Below, piece after piece: positions 1 to 8,189 of a DNA stretch of 44,399 nt. A program made the position numbers and the translations under genes. Where the stretch lies: NCBI GenBank assembly GCA_049999725.1, contig JBNGIS010008514.1, positions 1-44,399 of the forward strand. The letters run 5' to 3'. The notes beneath the pieces were generated by a model. That model was not told where the DNA came from, did no database searches, and worked only from the letters and a program-made list of their open reading frames with translations. How positions within the stretch are numbered: the first letter of the stretch is position 1; each line of letters opens with the position of its first letter. Source of the DNA: Haplomitrium mnioides. Lineage: Eukaryota; Marchantiophyta; Haplomitriopsida; Calobryales.

Positions 1-588
1 CCCAGAATTGCACATGCCCACGAGTACTGGACGGTGGGCTATTGGTCAAAAGAAGGAAAGAGGAGCATGCGGCATTTCAACCTTCAAGCTTCTTCTGCAA
101 CGGGACTTCCTCGGCAGCCAATGCGGAGCGTTTTTAGTTGTCTTGTAGTTTCTGCTAAGCTAAAACATCCAGGAGATGATGCTCCTGTGAATGTTTATCA
201 GAAACCACAAGCTTTATATAATTTTTTCATTGACCATCTTTCTACAGAGCAAGATTGGATTCTCGATCTTTGCTCTGGGTTTAGCACAGGCCTTGTCTGT
301 GCTCTAAAGCTGATGCGAAATTGCATCGCAGTGGAATATGATAGACGTTAGTCTATCTATATTCCTCAGAGGGTTTTGGAGATGGCTTCCTTGCCATCCG
401 ATGTGACTGAGTCACAAATAGTATTTGCGTACCACAAGGAACCTGTTCCTCATGGTACTGCAGGTGCTTTTGGAGACTCTATAGTGATATCGGGGACTGG
501 GAAGTCTCGTCAGGATTCTCTAGCGGCTGCAAATGCTCAGCTGATAGATTTAGATAAGACAATTCCTCCAGAAGAGGAGAGAGTTTGA
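1..588 (+). pseudogene. amino DNA methyltransferase, C-terminal exon (E1 copy, decayed)
   Basis: The frame runs from the window start to a TGA at 586-588, interrupted by one TAG at 349-351. It encodes the target-recognition side and SAM-binding half of an N4-cytosine/N6-adenine DNA methyltransferase. Visible marks are HEYWTVGYWSK near the start, KHPGDDAPVNVYQKP, then WILDLCSG (about 256-279) followed by a hydrophobic helix and AVEYDRR, which is motif I and the acidic residue of a Rossmann fold. The glycine loop reads CSGFSTG, departing from the usual GSGTG-like loop, and the TAG falls directly after DRR. The E3 copy at 42775-43393 reads through that point but has two other stops. The catalytic exon lies outside the window on this side. 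Not expected to be functional. The exact base specificity cannot be told from this half. Confidence 0.8.
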
Positions 589-839
589 GGACATGTTTGT
601 ACTATTTTTCTGTAATAAAAAAATTTATTTTTTGTAATCTTTTTTGGCAAATGTTTCATCCTATTGCTCTTTCATTTTACTACAAGTCTTTCATCAAGAT
701 TCCATTTATTTCCCCCAAGAAAAAGTTGGCCCTTTTGACAGTCCAAGAATGATTTGAACTCAATTTCTAATCTCAGAATAATATGTAGTCTTTGCACATT
801 ATTTAGTGTCTTTGCGCATTTAAGGCTTTGTAGTTCTTC

Positions 840-1092
840 TCCGGATCTCCTGCACGCTTAAGGTATGTAGTTGTTGTTCAAAGTCTCGGCACCCATTCGT
901 CAAAGAGTTCTTGTTCAATGTCCATGCTTGCATAGGCTGTAGGGTTCTTCTTTATACGCTTGGCATGTTTTTGCTGTAGGATTCAAGTTGAAAGTCCATG
1001 CGTGCATGGCTTCGTTGTTCTTGTTCAGAGTCAAAGCAAGTAGAGGATTTAGGATTCTTGTTTGGAGTCTATGCGTGCATAGGCTTTACGGT
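840..1092. repeat. subterminal repeats of E1
   Basis: Loose repeats around GTCCATGCNTGCATAGGCT recur at about 921, 999 and 1070, spaced roughly 70-80 bp. The same block is present in inverse orientation in E3 (42236-42520). Repeats of this kind next to the ends of DNA transposons are often transposase binding sites. That role is inferred here. The array runs into the N gap. Confidence 0.6.
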
Positions 1093-1192
1093 NNNNNNNN
1101 NNNNNNNNNNNNNNNNNNNNNNNNNNNNNNNNNNNNNNNNNNNNNNNNNNNNNNNNNNNNNNNNNNNNNNNNNNNNNNNNNNNNNNNNNNNN
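1093..1192. other. assembly gap (100 N)
   Basis: A run of exactly 100 N. By alignment to E3, base 1092 corresponds to 42271 and base 1193 to 41880, so about 390 bp of AT-rich subterminal sequence is probably missing. Confidence 0.9.
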
Positions 1193-1220
1193 CGGTTCCT
1201 GGTTCAAAGTAGCGGCTGTT
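1193..1220. repeat. terminal inverted repeat, right end of E1
   Basis: The visible 28 bases differ at about one position from the reverse complement of the E3 terminus at 41853-41880. The remainder of the repeat is in the gap. The last bases are GGCTGTT. Confidence 0.7.
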
Positions 1221-4200
1221 AATGACCCTACTTGTAATTTTTGTGGAAAATTCGGTCATGTTTTCAAGGATTGTTATAAAAGACAATCTCAGGGCAGAGG
1301 ACAACAAACTCACTATGCATCCTCTACTCAGGGCTCAGGTAGTGTGTTCACAGCCCAGAAAGTGATGAGTTCACAACAAAGCTCAAATCAAGAAGATTCA
1401 CATTTATGGTTCCTTGATTCGGGAGCTACTAATCATATGACAAGCCATGGAGAATGGTTCCACACCATGGAGCAAATGCAGCAACCTGGTTATGTTGCAA
1501 CAAGGGATGACTCTGTACACCCCAAAGAGCACATTGGAGATGTGTCTTTACTTGTTGAGAATGGAAATCCTAAGTTTCTCAAAAATGTTTTACATGTACC
1601 CGAAATCACCAAAAATCTGGTTTCAGTGGGTCAGATTGTAGACCAGGGATACCAAGTGAAATTTAATGCCCATGGAGTCTTTGTGGAGGATGTGAAGGAC
1701 CATTATAAGGCTAGGATCAGAGGAAAGAAGGTTGGAAGATTGTTTACACTCAATGTAAACATTCCCGACACAAAATCAGCATATATTGCTCATGGGAAAG
1801 GTCTTATTTCAGATCTGGATATTTGGCACAAGAGAGTTGGCCACATAAATTTCCAGAGACTTTTGAATATGAAGAATCACAATCTGGTCACTGATTTACC
1901 TCAGTTTCAAACCAGAGTTATGGATCATGTTTGTGAAGCATGTCAATTTGGCAAGAGTTTCAAGCAACCTTTTCCCCAACATGCTCAAGTAAGCAAACAA
2001 CCTTTGGAGGTGATTCACTCAGATGTTTGGACAACCAAAAATCTGTCACTGGCTGGAAACAAGTATTACATCAATTTCATTGATGACTGTACCAGAAAAG
2101 TTTGGGTTTATTTCATGAAAAGCAAAAGTGAAGTTTTTCATCATTTTTGCAATTTCAAAGCTATGGTGGAGAAAGAGAAGGGAAGCTATATCAAGTACCT
2201 CAGATCAGATGGAGGGGGAGAATATTTCTCAAAGCATTTCTCACAGTTTCTACAACACCATGGAATTCAGCGTCGCTACACTTGTCGGCACACGCCTCAA
2301 CAAAATGGAGTAGCCGAAAGAAAAAATCGCCATATTGCTGAAATGGCAAGAGCTCTCTTGAATGAGAAGCATGTACTAAACCAGTATTGGGAAGAGGCTG
2401 TTTCAACAGCAGTTTATGTTATAAACATATGTCCTACTTCTGGAGTTCATAACAAGACACCCGAAGAGGCATATTATGGGCGAAAACCCGATTTGCATCA
2501 TCTTAAAGTATTTGGATGCATTGCATATGTGCACATTCCTGGAGAGTTAAGACAAAAGCTTGATCAAAAGGCTGAGAAGTGCATTTTTATTGGTTACTCA
2601 GTGGACCAGAAAGGCTATAAGTGTTATAATCCAAACACAAGGGAAGTAAGAGTTAGTCGTGATGTTGTTTTTGAGGAGCTAAGTAGTTGGTATCAACCAG
2701 TAAGTTCTGGAGAGACTTCTGTGGATTCAAGAAGCTTACAGGGACACATACAAAACCCTGAACAGATTCCCAGAGTTTCATCTCAAACCAACAACTCTGT
2801 TTCAAGTTCTAGTGGAAATTTGACAAATACGTCATTTCCGAAATTTTCAAAGGAAGCAAGATCTTCACCAAATGATAAGAGAAAGCAGGCAGCAGTACCT
2901 GAAATTGAAAATCAGGCTCAGAATATATCTGACACAGATGACAGTGATCAAAGTATTGAAGAAGATCAACTCAATATTCCACAAATGATTACAAAAGGAG
3001 TAAAGCGCTTACATCAACCGAACGAAGCTATTCCACGGAGATCAGGGAGGGTAAAGACTCCAGTTAAGTATCCAGTGGATAGATTGAAGTATGATGGCTA
3101 TACAGCATTTCATTATGCATATATGACAGAAGTTATAAAAGAGAAAGAACCAATTTCTTTCAAAGAAGCAGTAAAAGCTGAAAAATGGAAAATTGCCATG
3201 GATGAGGAGATGGAAGCACTTGTTCAGAATCAGACATGGGATCTGGTTGAATTACCAGATGGGATGAAGCCTATTAACTGTAAATGGATTTACAAAATCA
3301 AGCACAATGCATATGGTAGTGTGAGTCGCTACAAAGCACGTCTAGTTGCAAAAGGTTATGCCCAAGAGTATGGCATTAACTATGAGGAGACTTTCAGTTC
3401 AGTGGCCAAGATGACAACTATTAGAACTGTATTGGCCATAGCAGCAAGCAAAAGGTGGAGTCTACATCAGATGGATGTCAAGAATGCCTTTCTACATGGA
3501 GATTTACAAGAAACGGTATATTTGACTCAACTGAAAGGATATGTGAATGAAAGTTGTTCTAAGCATGTGTGCAGACTCAAGAAGGCTTTATATGGTCTGA
3601 AACAGGCCCGAAGAGCCTGGAATGATAAGCTTTCTAAAGTTTTAGTGATGATTGGTTTTCAAGTATCTAATGCAGATTCTTCTTTATATGTTCTACAAAC
3701 CGAAAAAGGTCTTGTTCTTTTAGCCATATATGTGGATGATTTACTAATCACAAGAGACTGTGATGATGACATCAAAATTTTCAAGAAGCTCCTACAATCT
3801 AAGTTCCAAATGAAAGATTTGGGAACTTTACGGTTTTTCTTGGGAATTGAAGTTATTACAACTTCAAGTGGAATTTGGATAGGGCAAAGGCAGTACAGTT
3901 TGGACCTGTTATCTAAATTTGGTCTGACAGGATCCAAGCCCATTTCAGTACCTATGCAGCCCAATCTGAAGTTAAGTATTGATGAAGGTGAATTAATTGA
4001 AAATGCCACATTCTATCGACAAATAGTTGGGTCTTTGATATATCTCACTATCACCAGACCTGACATCAGTTATGCAGTTGGTATGGTGGCACAGTTTATG
4101 CAAAATCCCAGGAAACCACACCTTGATGCAACGAGAGTAATCTTACGGTATATTAAATCTACTCTCAATTACAATCTTTTTTATCGTGCATCGTCTTCAC

Positions 4201-4673
4201 TTGAGTTGAGTGGATTTCCATATGCAGATTGTGCTAGAAGTATTTCAGATAGGAGGAGCACCAGTGGGTTCTCATTTTGTCTTGGAAGTGCTGCTATCTC
4301 AACCGTTGCACTTTCTAGCACCGAATCTGAATATCGAGGAGTTGCTATCGCTACATGTGAACTGATATGGCTGTTACAGTTGATGATAGATCTGTGTTTA
4401 CAGGTTCAGCAACCTCCCATTCTTTATTGTGACAATATAAGTAGTATCATGCTTGCAAAGAACCCGGTGTTTCATGCATGTACAAAGCATATTGAGGTTC
4501 ACTACCATTTTCTTCGAGAGAAGGTATTGGCTGGAGTTATGGAGCTCAAGTACATCTGTACTACAGACCAGCAAGCTGATATATTTACCAAAGTATTGAG
4601 TCCAGCTTTGTTTTTCAAGTTTAGAGCCTTATTAGGCATCCTACCTCTTCATGAGCTTGAGGGGGAGTGTTAA
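1221..4673 (+). CDS. Ty1/copia gag-pol polyprotein (5' part lost to the E1 insertion)
   Basis: One uninterrupted frame from the E1 junction to TAA at 4671. Domains in order: CCHC zinc knuckle CNFCGKFGHVFKDC (1233-1274); aspartic protease with DSGA (Asp at 1416-1418); GAG-pre-integrase/HHCC zinc region with WHKRVGH and CEACQFGK (about 1824-1960); DDE integrase with Asp at 2022 and 2208 and Glu at 2316 in NGVAERKNR; reverse transcriptase with MDVKNAFLHGDL, LYGLKQARRAW and the active site YVDD at 3729-3740; RNase H with STESEY near 4320 and CTKHIEVHYHFLRE. The order protease, integrase, RT, RNase H is that of copia. The stop lies three bases inside the 3' LTR. The N-terminal gag would lie left of E1, outside the window. 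There is no real start codon here. A GTG at 1344 is only internal. All catalytic residues I checked are present, so this copy is much younger than the Ty3 copies nearby. Confidence 0.95.
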   Translation, partial: NDPTCNFCGKFGHVFKDCYKRQSQGRGQQTHYASSTQGSGSVFTAQKVMSSQQSSNQEDSHLWFLDSGATNHMTSHGEWFHTMEQMQQPGYVATRDDSVHPKEHIGDVSLLVENGNPKFLKNVLHVPEITKNLVSVGQIVDQGYQVKFNAHGVFVEDVKDHYKARIRGKKVGRLFTLNVNIPDTKSAYIAHGKGLISDLDIWHKRVGHINFQRLLNMKNHNLVTDLPQFQTRVMDHVCEACQFGKSFKQPFPQHAQVSKQPLEVIHSDVWTTKNLSLAGNKYYINFIDDCTRKVWVYFMKSKSEVFHHFCNFKAMVEKEKGSYIKYLRSDGGGEYFSKHFSQFLQHHGIQRRYTCRHTPQQNGVAERKNRHIAEMARALLNEKHVLNQYWEEAVSTAVYVINICPTSGVHNKTPEEAYYGRKPDLHHLKVFGCIAYVHIPGELRQKLDQKAEKCIFIGYSVDQKGYKCYNPNTREVRVSRDVVFEELSSWYQPVSSGETSVDSRSLQGHIQNPEQIPRVSSQTNNSVSSSSGNLTNTSFPKFSKEARSSPNDKRKQAAVPEIENQAQNISDTDDSDQSIEEDQLNIPQMITKGVKRLHQPNEAIPRRSGRVKTPVKYPVDRLKYDGYTAFHYAYMTEVIKEKEPISFKEAVKAEKWKIAMDEEMEALVQNQTWDLVELPDGMKPINCKWIYKIKHNAYGSVSRYKARLVAKGYAQEYGINYEETFSSVAKMTTIRTVLAIAASKRWSLHQMDVKNAFLHGDLQETVYLTQLKGYVNESCSKHVCRLKKALYGLKQARRAWNDKLSKVLVMIGFQVSNADSSLYVLQTEKGLVLLAIYVDDLLITRDCDDDIKIFKKLLQSKFQMKDLGTLRFFLGIEVITTSSGIWIGQRQYSLDLLSKFGLTGSKPISVPMQPNLKLSIDEGELIENATFYRQIVGSLIYLTITRPDISYAVGMVAQFMQNPRKPHLDATRVILRYIKSTLNYNLFYRASSSLELSGFPYADCARSISDRRSTSGFSFCLGSAAISTVALSSTESEYRGVAIATCELIWLLQLMIDLCLQVQQPPILYCDNISSIMLAKNPVFHACTKHIEVHYHFLREKVLAGVMELKYICTTDQQADIFTKVLSPALFFKFRALLGILPLHELEGEC
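4658..4667 (+). promoter_or_regulatory. polypurine tract of the copia element
   Basis: The run GAGGGGGAG directly precedes TGTTAAAG. This is the usual second-strand primer position immediately upstream of the 3' LTR. Confidence 0.75.
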
Positions 4674-4911
4674 AGTTACAAGCTATCATGGGATAGGTAG
4701 CTTATTATTCTAAGGTTAGTTAACTTAAGTTAATCCTTAGTTAAGTTAGTTTTACTATACTTAGTATATTTACTTAAGTTAGTGAGACTAGTATATGAGG
4801 AGATACACACATTCATTTCTAACGCACACTTATCATTTTTCATATTGGTGCAAAGTATTGCACATGTATATTTCACACTTTGAATTCCTTTCTACTTTCT
4901 AGATTCTAACT
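4668..4911 (+). repeat. copia 3' LTR (right border uncertain)
   Basis: It starts TGTTAAAGTTACAAGC after the polypurine tract. It is AT-rich with many TTAGTTAA-like words and a TATA-like stretch (GTATATGAGGAG) near 4792. The partner LTR is outside the window, so the right border is not fixed. Candidates are TTTCACA near 4878, TTCTAAC near 4911, or TTCCAACA near 4975. Confidence 0.6.
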
Positions 4912-5061
4912 TCATTTTTTATATAGATTGGACATCGATCCAATATTGTAGGATGCTATCACGTATTCCAACATTTCAAGGCGAAGTTGACCCTCAATTC
5001 GAAGAATTATTTGCAGCACCATCAACGCACCTCGTCCCCGTAGAGGTTCGCGAACACTTCG

Positions 5062-5400
5062 AGGAATCCCCCGAACTCCCTCGAAGCGCCATGTTTCCGC
5101 AAAAACCTATGATTCCCGCAGAATCTGTAAGATTCCCGTTGCTGCTCCGAGTCCCGTTGAGTGCCACGTATCCATAGAAGCCAAGATACTTGTGGAATCT
5201 CAAAGATTCTCGTTGATGCCCAATTCCCGCAGAGATGCCACGTAATCCACAAAGCTCAAGATTCTCGAGGAATCTCAAATATTCCCGTTGATGCCCAGTT
5301 CCCGCAGAGGTGCCACGCAATCCGCAAAGCCCAAGATTCCCGAGGAATCTCAAATATTCCCGTTGTTGCCCAGAGGCCCGCATGAGCGCCACGTTTCAGT
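5062..5400. repeat. tandem repeat, about 75-bp period, four or more units
   Basis: The word CCGTTGNTGCCC recurs at 5137, 5211, 5286 and 5361, a spacing of 74, 75 and 75 bp. Each unit contains a GATTCCCGCAG-like word and GCCACGNAATCC. The unit length is 25 codons, and the minus strand stays open across the array (4994-5392), giving a repeated peptide with LRFLxNL and CGLRG. I see no family match and regard coding as doubtful. Confidence 0.75.
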
Positions 5401-5535
5401 GGTGGCGCCGTCCGACGCCGCCCCGCAAAAGAGGTAGACAGACCGTCGCGCTGACCGACCGTTGACCCGCTGACTTCTTCACTGCCACGTCATTCGCAAG
5501 TTGCTGACCCTCTATAATAAAACTATGAAGACTTC
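5400..5535. promoter_or_regulatory. GC-rich block with TATA-like box, possible LTR promoter
   Basis: A locally GC-rich stretch (GGCGCCGTCCGACGCCGCC), unlike the AT-rich surroundings, leads through GCCACGTCATTCG to CTATAATAAAAC at about 5512-5523. This resembles a Pol II promoter such as the U3/R part of an LTR. No second copy is in the window, so this is weak. Confidence 0.3.
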
Positions 5536-7980
5536 GATTTTTTCCCCGTTGGATCAGTGATGGATCCTCTTTTCGGCACCACTTCTTGTGTCAGATCTGC
5601 GCTGGATCGCTTTTTCGGCATCTTTGGTTCTCTAATGGTTAGATCTATGACTCATCACCGTTTCAGTTGATCCCTTCTCGTTTCTCTTTTTCAAACCTTT
5701 GATAGATCGCCGCTTCAGCGCTGCTTGCTTCTCCTTAGATAGGTGATAAATCTCTGTTTCACCTCCCTTCCTTCCTATACAGGAGCTGCGCTATATCTTT
5801 GTTTCGGCAACCCTTTGTTAGCCCCCTTCAGAACCCTGTCAAGTGGGCTCTCCACTTAGGGAGACCACTCGGAACCATATTAAGTGGGGAGTCCCACATC
5901 AAATGGCAGATCGAAACCCCCTTAAGTGGGCTTCGCCTTCGATTTATTGCTCTTTCGGCTCCATGTTCCTCATCCGGCTAGATCTTTGATTTATCCTTGT
6001 TTCGATACTTGGTTCTCCTTTGGGTTGGACTGTCGATAAGTCACCTTTTTGGCCTCCACATTCTTCCTCTGCCGAATCATTGATATATCTTCATTTTGAC
6101 ATCGTCCCTTGATATAGGAACCTTGAGAGGTTCCTTCTGTTCACCAAGGTATCGAAAAGTTCTATGTAAGAACATTGAAAAAGGCTTGTTTACCTGACTT
6201 GTCGAAAAGTTTGATGTAAGAACTATGTACCCCTCGGATCCATTTCGAACTTTCGGATGACTTCCGATTCAAACTTTCAAAGTTTCCTTCCTCGCGTCTG
6301 AATCTTTGACATATCACCCTTTCGCCCGATTAATTAACCCACTTCAGAATCCCTTTTAACCAGTCCTCCCCACATCGGAAGATGGATCAAAACCATTTAA
6401 AGTGGTCTCCCCACTTAGGAAGGGGGATTTCCGCTCCGTTCTTCGGATCGGACCCACGGACCTCGGACTTGATTCCCCTCAGATCATCCTTCCGTGCATA
6501 GATTTTCAACTTAAATTCTTCGCAAGCGCCTTTTGCCAATTCTTCTTCAAGGCCGCAAGGGAAATTCTTCTTCCGCAAGTAGTTCCCTCCTCAATCCCTC
6601 CTAGCTTCGCCATCCCCTGCACGTCTGCATTGCAATTCAACCTCCTCCTCTCAGCCTGCGTAATTTGCTGAGGCAATTGGATCCTCTTGGCCCCTACAAT
6701 TCCGTCCCATGGCCCCATGCAAGCCCATTCCATCTTCCTCTCGATTCCTGTGACGATTCCATCCCCTCCACCTTGTTCAACCAAATCCTCGCAGCACACT
6801 TGACTCTCCTCCAGATAATCTCCTCCTCAACTCCTTTTCAATCTCTCTTTATCATGCACAATTCAATCCCTCCTCCTCTCATGCGAATTCTCCTATTGGC
6901 CTTTTCGCGATTCCACTTCTGATCAATCCAACCTTCAATGTTGGTTCTATTCGACTCCTCCTCCATTTGCATGAAACTCTCATGTGGCAAACTTCTCCTT
7001 TCGAATCCTATCCAAATCCTCTTCCTGTGCGGTCCCTCTGCAGCAATGGTCGTTCTGGACTGATCTCTCTAGCTACGTGAGTTCCTCATCCAAAATCAAA
7101 TTGTCCCCCTACGCAACTTCTGCTTCCGAGTCAATCTTCTGTTGATCTGGTCTCCCTGCGACACCGGCTCCCATTCGTGATTCAACTCCGCTACCACGAT
7201 TTGCACGATTTGATTCCCTGGCAAAACCTCCATGCAATTCCATCTTGGCTCGACCCTTCCTTTGACAATCAACTTATCTCCCCCCTTGCGCCTTCCGATT
7301 CCAACTGCCATGTCCCTTTCAATTCCTTTCCTCTCTCCTTACCATCCAATTTCCTCCTCATCCACGATTTCTGTGGGAATGCCAGCCTCCCTTGGGCGAT
7401 CCAATGCTCCCCTCCAAACACTCGATTTTGCTCTCCCCTGACCTTCGTGCTTCAATTTTCCCTCTTGCTCACAATTTCTCTCCTTTGGCAAATTCTTTGA
7501 TCTCTCCAACACGTTCACTCCCTTTGCAATCCCTGTGTTGATCCCGTCGGATTGCGCTCTGCTGATCGATCCATCCTGCTCCTCGATATGAAGTGCCCCT
7601 TTCTCCAATGCGCGTGATTCTCCCAGCCTGCAAAGTCCTTGATTCGTGGTCTTGATCCGAGCAGAAGGCGCCCTCCCAATATCCCATAAGTGTTTCTCAC
7701 GGAGCCGGATGTCATATATAATGATTAGGCACCCTCCTTCTTTCGAGAGGCAGCCCCTTATGGGGTATAAGGCCACCGCTTATCCCTTGCTTGCCCTTGG
7801 ACGGACCTAGTTCATGGCTTACCCTTCCCCATAGCACACTGTCCTCCTAGTGATCAAATGGTCTTTCCAATAGAGTAGTCTTCAGAGTAGTGGGCTTGGC
7901 TTGGCCCCTGACAATTAGGTTAGTTTTATTACTTTTTATATTTTTATTTCTCCATCAGACTTCTGAAGTAAACTTATTTT
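5536..7980. other. long pyrimidine-rich block with degenerate repeats, no recognised gene
   Basis: Plus-strand C and T dominate for over 2 kb. The first part repeats GATCNNTTTTTCGGCA-like words (about 5563, 5605, 5705, 5790, 5985, 6075). Two stretches, about 5835-5935 and 6350-6430, share AAGTGGGCTCTCCACTTAGG-type self-complementary words. From 6480 on, short ATTCC/TCCC words recur. Open frames on the minus strand (6506-6799, 7096-7311, 7339-7776) have low-complexity charged composition and no domain I know. Its shape fits a leader or untranslated region of a retroelement, but this is not shown. Confidence 0.4.
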
Positions 7981-8189
7981 GATCCAACTTAACACCACAT
8001 TCCGGTATATTATTTCCATGACTTGTGACCTCAATCCTCCCCTTCTCTCCAAGCCTGTCTTGACCCCTTTTTATGTACATTGGAAGCTTTTTTTTCCCAA
8101 AACATCTAACCTGCATGGCTTCTCACTTAATTTTTTAAATTTTTTTGAAAATATTACACGAAGTACCTTTAAACCCGGCTGACAGAGAG

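Larger units (their letters stand above)
1..1220 (+). mobile_element. E1: right end of a TIR DNA transposon carrying a DNA methyltransferase gene (partial)
   Basis: This is the right-hand part of a DNA transposon that runs off the window start. It matches the reverse complement of 41853-43362 along its whole length, apart from a 100-N gap. In order it holds the C-terminal exon of a methyltransferase pseudogene, an untranslated region, subterminal repeats with GCGTGCAT cores, the gap, and a terminal inverted repeat ending GTAGCGGCTGTT at 1220. The next base begins the zinc-knuckle coding sequence of a copia gag-pol in an open frame, so this element inserted into that copia element. Seen directly: the inverted-repeat relation and the common terminus. 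Inferred: that both are copies of one transposon family. Confidence 0.75.

Noticed and set aside
1-588. Bacterial contamination as the source of the methyltransferase
   Set aside because: The gene has a GT-AG intron with frame-preserving junction, lies next to plant retrotransposons, and occurs twice in the window within repeat ends.
988-1313. Short open frames spanning the N gap near 1093-1192
   Set aside because: They exist only because N codons are not stops. The flanks are subterminal repeats.
3659-4009. Minus-strand frame opposite the copia RT
   Set aside because: It is a shadow of the RT coding strand.
7339-7776. Minus-strand 145-codon frame as a gene
   Set aside because: Composition follows the purine-rich strand, no domain is visible, and overlapping frames are equally open.
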